NCBI GenBank assembly: GCA_948144175.1
Contig: CANXME010002455.1
Location: forward strand, 62,001 to 126,000
Reading direction: 5' to 3'
Origin: Closterium sp. NIES-65
Taxonomy: Eukaryota; Streptophyta; Zygnematophyceae; Desmidiales; Closteriaceae
DNA: 64,000 bases
The translations under genes and the position numbers were made by a program. Shown here piece after piece: positions 44,102 to 53,822 of this stretch (its first letter is position 1; each line of letters starts with the position of its first letter). The notes under the pieces are model-generated. The model was not told the DNA's origin and did no database searches. It saw only the letters and a program-made list of their open reading frames with translations.

Positions 44102-44353
44102 TGTCGAGAGTAAAAGGAATTAAGTTGAAAGGTGGGGCCTAGGCTTAGGAGCCTAGGCCCGAACTTAGGTGTCGAGTAGGTTTCCCTAGGCGAGGTATCG
44201 AGTGAGTTGGAAGAGAGAAATTGGAGAATGAGTTTCACTATAGGTTTCAAGAAACATATAGCATAGGAAACAAAGTTGGTGCACCACCTACAAAGTACAA
44301 TAACTACACTACAACTACAAGCAGTTATAAAATATGACAAACATATTTCGACA
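44102..44353 (-). repeat. 5' LTR of element N
   Basis: 252 bp; the primer binding site lies directly inside at 44089-44101. Confidence 0.93.
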
Positions 44354-47300
44354 AACATCAGCAGTGTTGGCCTCAGAGGCCACGTACGCAAGCTGCAACT
44401 GACCACGCTGCTGCAGTTCACGAGCAAGAAAGTAGCGGAGAGCAATGTGCTTCGTTCTATGCTCCAGGCGCTGCTCTCGACACAAGGCTACCATGGCCTT
44501 ATTGTCTACGTACAGCACTCGAGGAGAACGAGGCGGCTCTCCAAGGTCAGTCAGCAGGTAGGTGAGCCAGCGAAGCTCCTGAGCAGCCATGGCCCCGGCG
44601 TAGATCTCAGCCTCACAACTGGAGCCGAGAACAGAAGACGAGCGAGTAGCCCGCCACGAAACAGAGCCAGAACCAAGACTGAAGGTGTAACCCTGTGACG
44701 ACCGCTGCACAGCCTGGTCGTCAGCTCAAGAAGCGTCCGCGTGCCCAGTGAGGACCACTGGACTCCGCCCTCCAAGCACTAGCCCCATGCCCGACGTACT
44801 GCACAAGTAGCGCAACACCCTCTTCGCTGCAGCCATGTGCTCTGGTCGGTGTCTCCCAGGAGCAACATAGCGTGCAAGAATGCTAAGAGGGTATGCAAGG
44901 TCAGGTCGTGTGCAGGTCATCAAGTACATGAGGCAGCCAACAAGCTCTGGATACGGGCCACTCGACTCTACGGACTCATCCGAAGGCAGAGCTGAGAGCG
45001 AGTGGCGAGTAGACAGAGGAGTGGCCTGAGGCGAGGAGTACGTGAAGCCGAAGCGCTGAAGGACCTGCTGCACCATGTGTGACTGAGTCAAGGTAATGGT
45101 GCGCTGTGCTCTGTCCCGAGTGATGTGCAAGCCAAGGTAGCTGCGCGTTTCACCCAGGTCTGTGCACGTGTGTCTCTTCTGCAGCTCGGACTTCACGTAG
45201 GCGAGTCCAGCAGTGTCAGCTGTGGCAAAGACCAAGTCGTTCACGTACACGAGGATGTAGAGCGGCGGCAGAGAAGTGTCGGTGCGCAGAAACAACGACG
45301 GGTCAGCAATAGAGGGAGGAAACCCAAGAGCCGCAAGCGTAGTCCTCAGTGTGTCGTGCCACTCACGCGGTGCCTGGCGGAGACCGTAGACTGGCCGTCG
45401 GAGGCTCCACTGGGTGCCAGGAGGGAAAGTCCCAGTGAAGCCAGGAGGACGACGCAGCCAGATCTCCTCGTGTAGGCTACCCTGCAAGAAAGCAGTACTC
45501 AAGTCAAGAGAGTGGAGCTCGTAGTTGCGCTGAGCAGCTATGTGCAGCAGCACCCGAAGAGTGGTCATCTTCGGGGTGGGAGAGAAGGTCTGAAAGTAGT
45601 CAACTCCTTGCTGCTGACTGAAACCACGAGCGACGTACGGCGCCTTGAAGACAGGTGGAGAGCCCGGCGGCCACTTCACCCTGAAGATCCACATGCCACT
45701 AACGATGTTCGCCCCAGGAGGGGGAACCGCGTCAACGTAGGTGCCTATGGACTTCCAGGAAGCCATCTCTGCATCCATAGCTGCCTGCCACTGAGAGGAA
45801 TAGGGACCCTCTACGGCCTCCGCGTAAGAGCGAGGAGTCGGGATGTCTAGTGCATCCGGGTCTCCCTCAGGGGCAAGTAGTACGGACGCGAGATGAGGTG
45901 AAGCAGCAGCCAGACACTGGAACTCCTCCTGCCTGTCCTCAAGGACGTCCGTGCCAAGAGCACACTCACCCCCGACGGACGGAGGACAGACAGACGCAGA
46001 CTCAGCAACAAGACTAGCAGCGTAGTCCAAACGACAGCGAGCAGCAAAGTCGACGAGCTCAGCAACAAGAGCAGACGCAGCAGTGGACTCAAAAGAGGGG
46101 TCAGTGACGACAGTAGTAAGGAGACGCGTGACAGTAGGACTGGCAGCACGAAGGGAGTCCGACTCCGGGTCGGCAAGCGCAGGAAGAGAGGACTTAGGAG
46201 GAGAAGGCAAAGGGGCACGCAGAGGAGCAGTGGACGGACGTAGAGACATCCGGTGCGTGCCAGGGTCAGGAGGAGGACGCTGACGCGAACCACGACTACT
46301 ATCGCAAGCAGTACGAACAGGCAACGCGGGACGAGACGGAGGCTCACGACGCTCAGCAAGACCTCCAGTAGGACCAGTGTAAGGAGAGGGAGCATGCAGT
46401 GGGGAGGCGGGCTCTAACTGTGACTGTGACTGGACAGGTAGTGGACACTCTACAGGAGGAGAAGGACCAAGAACCTGCTGCTAGAGCGGAACGAAGTACA
46501 GCCGAGGCCGCGCGGCGGCTCCAGACATACCAGGGACAGCACCAGCACCTTCAGCACCTCCGGCAGCACCAGCGCCAACAGCACCTTTAGCGGCAGGACC
46601 TCCAACAGCACCAGCAGCACCCGCAGCAAGACCACCGCAAGGACGGACAATAGTAGTCTCAGAACCAACACCCTCAGCAGCTCCAGCTCCAGGCGGACCC
46701 GCAGGCCTAGCAGCTCCGGGACCGGCGGCACCAGCACTGTCAGCGGCCAAAGAAGCTCCAGCTCCACCAGTACGCCTCCAACAGCGAGCAAACCAATCGC
46801 GCAGCTCCTGTGGGGAGAGTGGCTCCCGCCGAGACGAAGCACCCGGAGAACCTTCAGGCCCAGCACCGCCAGACGCCACAAGGGGAGGTCCACTGGCCGC
46901 ATGCTCCACACCTCTAGGCTCAGCAGCTCCAGACGCAGCACCCTTTGGCTCAGTAGCTCCTGACGTAGCACCCCCACGCTCAGCACCCCCAGGCACAGCA
47001 CCCCTAGTCGTAGTACCCGCAGACTCAACACCCCCAGACTCAGCACCCCCAGGCTCAGTACCCCCAGGCTCAGCACCCCCAGTCGCGGTACCCCCAGGCT
47101 CAGCACCCCCAGGCTCAGCACCCACTCGCGCAGCACTTCCAGAGTCAGCACCCCCAGGCTCAGCTCCCACAGCAGTACCACAGTCACCAGCAAACTCGAC
47201 CGGCTCGACTGCGTCTACCTGGGACACACCTGAAGGGGCAGGATCCTGAGGGGTAAGGGGGTCTACCGTGGGGTGACCTGACACAAGGAAGTGCGGTGGC

Positions 47301-49161
47301 GGGGGGAGGGAAGGAGTGCGGTAGGGTAAGAGGCGGTAGAAGGGGAGGGACTCGTCGAACGTGACGTCCTGGGAGGACAGAACACGAAGAGAGGAGGGGT
47401 GGTAGAACTGCCACCCTGGGGCGTCAGGGGGGGAAGCCTAGGAAGACACAGGGAGCAGCACGAGGGGACAGCTTGTCCGCAGACAAGTCGCGGACAAACG
47501 CCCGAGATCCCCAGACATGGAACGCACACGCATCGCCGACCTTCCTTGTCCACAGCAGAGCTGGGGAGGTCTCCGGCCGGGAGACCCTGGGGTGAAGGTT
47601 GATCTGATGCGCCGCGTACTGAACCGCAAACGGCCACAGAAAATGGGGGGCAGCCGCATGCATCATGGACGTACGAGCGACGTCCATGACCATGCCAATG
47701 CGGCGCTCAGCAATCCCATTTTGCTGTGGAGAGTTCGGAAGCGTAAAGGTCTGGCGGATGCCTCGTGCACGACAGTAGGCTCGCAGAAGGTCAGAGGAGA
47801 ACTCTCCACCTCGGTCAGAGTGCATGCGCAGAACAGGAAATTCCGAGCCGAAGCTCCTCCTGAGCTGGAGACGAGCTGCGCGGATCTAGTCGATCAACAC
47901 CTTAGTGACATCCCCCTTGCTGCGCAAGGGGAAGACCGTAGTGTAACGCGAGTAGTCGTCAACCACCAGCAGAAAGAACCGCTCGTGACCCTGTCCTTGG
48001 ACGCGGGCCGGGCCCCACACGTCCATGTGAAGCGTCTGTAGAGGAGCCTCTGTCGGGGGAAACTGGGAGGAGTGAGGGGCAGGTCGGAGCCGCCCCTCAA
48101 CACAGGGGACACAGGAAGGTCTTGGCCCCGAAGGAAGGGGAGGGAGAGACAGGGGAAGATCAGAGACAAGGACACGAGAAGCCATGCCCCGAAGACGAGG
48201 CAAGGAGGGGTGGCCAAGGCGGTGGTGCCACAGGAGAGTCTCGTGAGACAGGAGACGATACGAGCAGGGGGCAGACTCAGGACCAGACCTGGACGCAGCA
48301 GCAAACATCTGACCCGACGCAGCTACCTGGCCAGACGCAGGGACAGGAGGAGACTCAGTGGTCAGGGTGTAGAGACTCGACCCCGGCCGACGCGAGAACG
48401 TGGCCAGGTGTCGGCCTGTGCGGGCGTCCGAGCAGTGGGTCACCCGCTGACTTGCAGGAGTAAACTGGTGAACCCACGCATCCTGCAGGTCAGCACCACT
48501 CACCAAGTTCGTCGAGAACAAGGGGTGGTACAGACCAGACAAGGTGCCCGAGGGTGTAGCCGGACACGGGAGGACAGTGGAGAAGTGAGAGAGGACAGGA
48601 CCCCCAGAGGGGTCAGCCAGGGAGACCGCAACCGGCCGACCAAGCGGCGTGAGTGTGGTGCGGTCTTGAAAGAAGGAGCGAGAAGCCCCTGAGTCAAGTG
48701 TGAAGGTGAGGGAGGCCGAAGCCGACGCAGTACCTGAGAGCGCAGCCTCACCAGTACCTGAGAGCGCAGACGCGCTGGCACCTAGAGCAGCAGCCTCACA
48801 AGCACCTAGCGCAGCAGTACCAATGCCCAGGCCGGGCGGGAAACACCGGTAACAGTCACCCTCATCACTAATAGTCACAGCATACATGGCAGCAAGGATA
48901 GCATCAAACTCAAGATCAAAGATAGCTACGCCAGCCCTAGACAACTCTCCCCAGCGGGGAATCTCACTAGCCTCGGGGAACTGCTGACGCCAAGCGTCCG
49001 TCAGGCGGCCAAAGCAGCGCTGGGTGGGGTGGGCACCCCCACACTGCTCACCCGCGCGGTCGCTGGAACGAAGGACGTAGGTGCACGGACCAAAACCCCC
49101 ACCACGCTGACGCTGCGTGTACCACTCACGGAGCTGCTGAGGCGGGGGGATGTACCGAGAA

Positions 49162-49199
<38 letters not shown>

Positions 49200-50299
49200 A
49201 TGGCGCTGACTACCACTAGAGCCGCTCCGCTGCGGGGCACCACCCTGACCAGCTCCACCCCCTCCGCCACCGCCGCCTCCACCTCCGCCACCACCGCCGC
49301 CTCCGCTCCCACCGCTGTCGCCGCCACCGCCTCCGCCTCCGCTGCCGCCACCACCACCACCTCCCCCGCCACCACTCCCACCGCCACCCCCACTCCCTCC
49401 GCCGCCTCCACTGCCACCTCCACCGCCCCCGCCAGCTCCACCCGCGCCCTTGCCCCCCTTGCCCTTGCCAGGGCGGCGTCTCCCGCTAGGGGAAGATGCC
49501 GCGCCGACCGACTCAAGACCAAGCAGGTCGGCAGCAGCAGTAGAGGCAACAGAGGGCACTAGGGGGGAAGGAGAACACCCCTCAAAGATGGGGGTGCGAG
49601 GGTCACCACGAGAGGCTCCTACAGCGACGATGCTCTTCTCCGCTGCCAGGAGGGCCTTCTCAAGGAGGTCAACAGTGAGAGTGGTGGGACAGACTGAGAG
49701 GAAGTGGTCCCTGACTACGCGAAGGGAGTCAGGGAGGCGTGTGACTATGTAATAGAGAGTGATGTACATGGGGGGAGGGTTCTTGGCGCAGAATTCAGCA
49801 GGATGCGCGGCGCGGTAGCGAGTGTCACTAGTGCGGAGGTGCGTAATGAGGTCAGCGACTGTGGGAAAGGAAGCAAGGTCAGGAAAGAGGTACGGTAGCA
49901 TGAGGCGGCTCAGTGCTGCAGTGGCAGGGGAAGAGTAGCGCGCAACTACAGTGTCGTACAAGGTCTGAGCACTCTTGTACTGACAATTGTGCGCGCGCTC
50001 AGTGGTAGGCAGGTGGCGACGCACAGCAAGACGTGCAGCAGCATCGCGGGTGGCCCACTGAGAGCGAACAGTGGGGTGAGCATCAGCAGCAGGGGCAGGA
50101 GAGGCGCCAGAGGTGAGGTCAAAGAGAGAAAGACCGTCCGCCCTATTGCACTGTAAAAACAGCTGCAGGTCGTCGACCCAGACCTCAAAGTCAATGGCTC
50201 GACCCTCAACGTCAAAAGCGAGGACACTAGGGGTAGCCATGACGACGATAGACTAGTAGTGCAAGCAGTAGGGGAAGGGCACGTAGTGACAGTGGGGCT

Positions 50300-51180
50300 G
50301 TGCTCACCGGACAGGGCAGCTCGGCCGGCTCGGCTGTAGGGCGGCTCGGCGGCTCGGCGGCCCGGCTGTGGGGCGGCTCGGCTGCTGGGCGGCTCGGCTG
50401 CACAACGGCTCGGCTGCTGGGCGGCTCGGCTGCACAGCGGCTCGGCTGGTGGGCGGCCGGGCGGCTCGGTGGCCGGGCGGCTCGGCTCCTCCGGTACTAG
50501 GCGCCGCGGTGGTCGGCTGCTCGGGTGCGCGCTGCAGGGTGGTGCGGCGGTCGGCGGCTCGGGCGGCGCGGCAGGAGGGGAGAGCGGCGGGGCCGCAGTA
50601 GACGGGCGGCGGGGCCCTTTGGAGTAGGGCGGCGGGGCCGCAGGTGTAGGGCGGCGGGGCCGCAGCAGACGGGCGGCGGGGCCGCGACAGTAGGGCGGCG
50701 GGGCCGGCCGAGTAGGGCGGCGGGGCCTGTGAAGTAGGGCGGCGGGGCCGCAGGTGTAGGGCGGTGGGGCCGCAGCAGTAGGGCGGCGGGGCCGGTAGAG
50801 TAGGGCGGCGGGGTTGCAGTAGACGTGCGGCGGGGCCGGTAGTATAGGGCGGCGGGGCCCGTGAAGTAGGGCGGCGGGGCCGCAGGTGTAGGGCGGCGGG
50901 GCCGCGATGTAGGGCGGTGGGGCTGCGACAGTAGGGCGGCGGGGCCGCTAAAGCAGGGCGGCGGGGCCGCTAAAGCAGGGCGGCAGGGCCGCGAAGTGGG
51001 GCGGCGGGGCCGCGACAGTAGGGCGGGGCGGCGGGGCCGCTAAAGCAGGGCGGCGGGGCCGCGACAGTAGGGCGGCGGGGCCGCGACAGTAGGGCGGCGG
51101 GGCCGCAAAAGAAGGGCGGCGGGGCCGCGACAGTAGGGCGGCGGGGCCGCTAGGGGAGGGAAGGCCGCTAGGGCGGCTCG
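50300..51180 (-). repeat. GC-rich tandem leader of copia V
   Basis: Dozens of units around agtagggcggcggggccgc (plus-strand reading), preceded nearer to gag by gggcggctcggctgctg units. A splice-donor-like CCG/GTGAGC lies at 50304-50311, 67 bp before the gag ATG. Confidence 0.88.
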
Positions 51181-51294
51181 TCGAGGTAATAGCCCGAGGC
51201 GCGACTCGGGATGAGCGCGCTTCGGGCAGGAAAAAATATTTTCGAAGTGGTGGGCCCTAGGCATAGTTCCCACAGGGGAACCTGCTCGATACCA

Positions 51295-51426
51295 TGAGAA
51301 GAGTTGAGCAATGAATGAATGAACTATGAATGAAGTGAGTACAAGTACTAACCCTAATTGGGTTGTACCCCTTATGGGCTACCCCACTATAGCCTACACA
51401 ATATGCAAAAGCTATATATTCTGACA
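51295..51426 (-). repeat. 5' LTR of copia V
   Basis: 132 bp, almost identical to 42618-42749 (I see atgttctgaca versus atattctgaca near the right end). Followed inward by the primer site and a GTTCCC/GGGAAC hairpin. Confidence 0.93.
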
Positions 51427-51431
51427 TGGAT

Positions 51432-51710
51432 TTCCACAGAGTGCTGGACCCTGTCACGGGGATGGACACTGATAAGGTGCGGGGTCTGGTGTTCGCACAT
51501 GAGAACGACGAGGACCTGTGGCGTCATGCGGTTCCAGATCCGTCAAACCCAGGAAAAAAGCTACTGGTTGGCTATCCCGCGCTCACCTGCGGGTCATGCA
51601 AGGGGCATCACATGACTAAGTATCACAATGCTTACGTTATAGAGCATCAAGCCAGCATCGGCAAGTGGACCTTGACCATCAGGAAGGTCCATGAGAGAAA
51701 CGGTAACTGC
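51432..51710 (+). pseudogene. Split unknown ORF, part 3 (after element V)
   Basis: Resumes in the same phase as part 2 after the second copy of the V target site. Contains CGSCKGHHMTKYH near 51590, a Cys/His cluster that might bind zinc. A possible splice donor GGTAACTG lies near 51701; the frame loses coherence after about 51710. The function is not recognisable. Confidence 0.5.
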
Positions 51711-51842
51711 GTGTTGCTTTCCTTACCCTTACCGCTCCTGCTTTTATCTCTGGCTGTTACTGACGTCCCGTCTCAAATCCCTCCCCACATCTGCATCGCT
51801 GAAAGTCTCATCGCTCACGAAGGATATCCTATAGGACCCAAC
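51711..51842. other. Short interval between split ORF and next LTR
   Basis: Pyrimidine-rich text; may be intron or 3' flank of the split ORF. No gene seen. Confidence 0.4.
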
Positions 51843-52209
51843 TGTGAGAGTACGACGTTTTATGCTGGCTTTGCTAGCTTGCCTGGACTTTATTATGCTA
51901 TATCTAGCTTGGGTTTTATTTATCATGCATAGATATGCTTGATTTCCTAGATTAGGTGCATTCCTATATTTTATTATAGTTATCGCACCGAACGAGGTTA
52001 CGTGTACCGAACTCAAGCCTATTCAGTTTCCACCGAATTGCTTTCTACTGAGTTCAGGAAGGTTCTGTTCGGGACGCTTTGCGACCCTCAGAACATTCGG
52101 GTAAGACCTGGGTAACTGGCCTTGTGTCAAGACTATATATAGCCTCGTGTTGTACCCACGTGAGCATTCAATTACAATTCTCTTTTCTGAGCTCGATCCT
52201 TGATCCACA
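51843..52209 (+). repeat. Putative 5' LTR of another retrotransposon, likely the gypsy element
   Basis: Starts TGTGAGAGT, ends GATCCACA, followed after two bases by TGGTTATCAGAGCC (52212-52225), an initiator-Met-like primer site with one extra T. A TATATATA box at 52134-52141 sits about 70 bp before the LTR end. The left boundary is a guess because no second LTR lies in the window. Position and orientation fit the gypsy fragments at 60711-64000. Confidence 0.6.
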
Positions 52210-52364
52210 CTTGGTTATCAGAGCCTGTTTAGACGCGAAGTCTTTCGACCGCTAAAAACAAGCTTTTAAAAAAACGCAGGGGCCACGACGGAAAGCGCCG
52301 ATTTCGGGTACGTAAACCAGTCCGCGCTATTTTTTAACGTCCTCCTCGAACCGGTTTTCGAATT
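52210..52364 (+). other. Leader fragment after the putative gypsy LTR
   Basis: About 150 bp of leader-like sequence behind the primer site, ending where truncated copia VI begins. No coding capacity. Confidence 0.5.
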
Positions 52365-52469
52365 AACTATGAAACGGTTGGGTACAAGTACTAACCCTAA
52401 TTGGGTTGTACCCCGTATGGGCTACCCCACTACAGCCTACACAAACGTATAAGCTATAATTTTCTGACA
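52365..52469 (-). repeat. Truncated 3' LTR of copia VI
   Basis: Matches positions 27-131 of the 5' LTR (60580-60710), including gttgggtacaagtactaac. Confidence 0.85.
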
Positions 52470-52497
52470 CACTCCCATAGGCGAAGTGGGGGAGAAC

Positions 52498-53646
52498 TGT
52501 CAACGGGAGTTGTGTGTTGGCCCCGTCCACGCTTGGGCGGAGCCAACTTCGTGGTGGGGTGTACGGAAGGTACAGCCGACTTGCAGTAGTGGGCGACGCC
52601 GACTTGGACGAGCTGGTCGACGGGGTTGGTCGACTTGCACGGCGCCACTGCAATACCGCCGACTTGGGAAGCCAGCGGCCAACTTCAACTGGTGGTCGGC
52701 GATGTGGCACGTCGACCTGGAAGTTGGCGCCGACTTGCAAGGTCACCGACTTGCAAGGTCACCGACTTGCAAGGTCACCGACTTGCAAGGTCACCGACTT
52801 GCAAGGTCACCGACTTGCAAGATCACCGACTTTGCAAGTCGGCGCCGACTTGCAAGGTCGCCGACTTGGGAGGTCGCCAACTTCAAGAGGTCAGTCTGGA
52901 AGTCGGCGCCGACGTAGAAGGGGCGTCGACCTAGTGACGCCGACTTGGGTAGCTGACAACTGCACTAGTCGACCTGGATCTGGTCGACCGGAGGAGTGGT
53001 CGACCTGGTGAGGTCGACTTGGTGTGGTTGTCGACTTGGGAGGTCGGCGAGCACATACAGGAGCAGCTGGTCGACATAGTTGCCCGGTCGACCAGGATAC
53101 CTGGGTGACGAGGTTCTGGGAAGGAGTGCGACGGTCACCCAGGCGAAGTTGGCGAGACCAACCTCTATGGTGGTATCCCGAGGTCGTCGTGGCAGATCAA
53201 AGGCAGTCGCTAGCCCGAGGCTGACATGGTGTGTGCGCTGTGCAGGTGACGAGACTTTGCATGCCAATCATCTGCGCGCACCTGCAAAGCGGGTGCACTG
53301 CTGTCCTGCGTGAGCAATGCTGGCACACCGTCAACCTGCAGCGTTGGCAAGCTGTCGACTTTGCACTGCTGTAGCGTGGTCGACCAAGTCGTGCTGGAAC
53401 GCGGTCGACCATGCTGTGCTGGCAGTCGACCAACCTAAATGCTAGCTCTGATGTAGTCTTGCCTTGCCAACTTCATTGTACCATTATTGACAACTTTCTC
53501 TAGTGAAACTCTTGCCAAATTGCCCCGTGAACTAGCAAGCAGTGTGAGCACTAGGAAAACGTCTAAGGACCAACGAACGCAGACATCACACGAGCACACG
53601 TGCCTAGCCAGTACTCTAAGCTCCCGTTGTAGTAGTTATCTCCGCA
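52498..53646. mobile_element. 1149-bp TG...CA insertion (solo LTR or non-autonomous element)
   Basis: Splits the otherwise conserved 3' UTR text gtgggggagaac / aagcggtcacaag of copia VI. Ends are TGTCAACGG and CTCCGCA, with target duplication AGAAC at 52493-52497 and 53647-53651. No terminal repeats within it that I can see and no coding domain. It is full of gtcgac motifs and has a 16-bp tandem array at 52732-52827. A solo LTR of a large-LTR family is the simplest reading. Confidence 0.7.
52732..52827. repeat. Six tandem copies of a 16-bp unit
   Basis: Unit gacttgcaaggtcacc repeated six times, the last with one change (gacttgcaagatcacc). Confidence 0.92.
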
Positions 53647-53822
53647 AGAACAAGCGGTCACAAGACCAGTCAAGCAAAGCAAAGCAAGCTCAGGGTGGAT
53701 CACAAAGTCACCACATAGTCCGAGCACAACAGTAAGGCCAAAAGGCCAGTTCACATGCAAGATCATACATATAAAGGTAAACAAGCAAGTGCAGGTATAG
53801 AAAGAACACAGTACAAACGAGA

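Larger units (their letters stand above)
43057..44353 (-). mobile_element. Non-autonomous LTR element N inserted in copia V
   Basis: 1297 bp with two 252-bp LTRs (43057-43308 and 44102-44353) that I read as identical, TGTCGAG...TTTCGACA. Target duplication AACAT at 43052-43056 and 44354-44358. The primer site TGGTATCAGAGCT (44089-44101) shows minus orientation; the polypurine tract is plus-strand cgcccccat after 43308. The 793-bp interior has no protease, integrase or RT motif. It contains gcaccgtcgtgtgccacggggcgcac-like repeats (about 43820-43970, shortened here) and a pyrimidine-rich stretch like the copia leaders. A young, large TRIM/LARD-type element that needs proteins in trans. Confidence 0.93.
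42962..50240 (-). pseudogene. Copia V gag-pol pseudogene, split by element N
   Basis: From ATG 50240: 784 open codons covering the Gag core, glycine-rich tail (about 49260-49450), a polyglutamine run (about 49160-49200), PPPQQLREWYTQR, zinc-like C-x13-C-x3-H-x4-C, protease LDSGAS and the start of integrase, to a TAG at 47886 (TGG in element A). Integrase continues to a +1 slip in a seven-C run near 47437. Spacer at 46481-47284. RT from 46324 to 44726 is open, but its active site reads YVND instead of YVDD (about 45240). RNase H continues to element N at 44353 and resumes at 43056, ending at the stop at 42962. Confidence 0.92.
42618..51426 (-). mobile_element. Copia V, near full-length, interrupted by element N
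   Basis: 132-bp LTRs at 42618-42749 (3') and 51295-51426 (5'). Flanks TGGGT (42613-42617) and TGGAT (51427-51431) are a target duplication with one mismatch. Primer site TGGTATCGAGC (51284-51294), leader about 50300-51270, gag ATG at 50240. Removing it restores the phase of the host-strand frame on both sides, which confirms the boundaries. Confidence 0.94.

Noticed and set aside
52732..52827. CRISPR array
   Set aside because: The 16-bp units are directly adjacent without spacers, in a eukaryotic repeat context.
53445..53646. Terminal repeat and primer site inside the 1149-bp insertion (gctagctctgat resembles a reversed primer site)
   Set aside because: The right 200 bp do not match the left end of the insertion, so a two-LTR structure is not supported.
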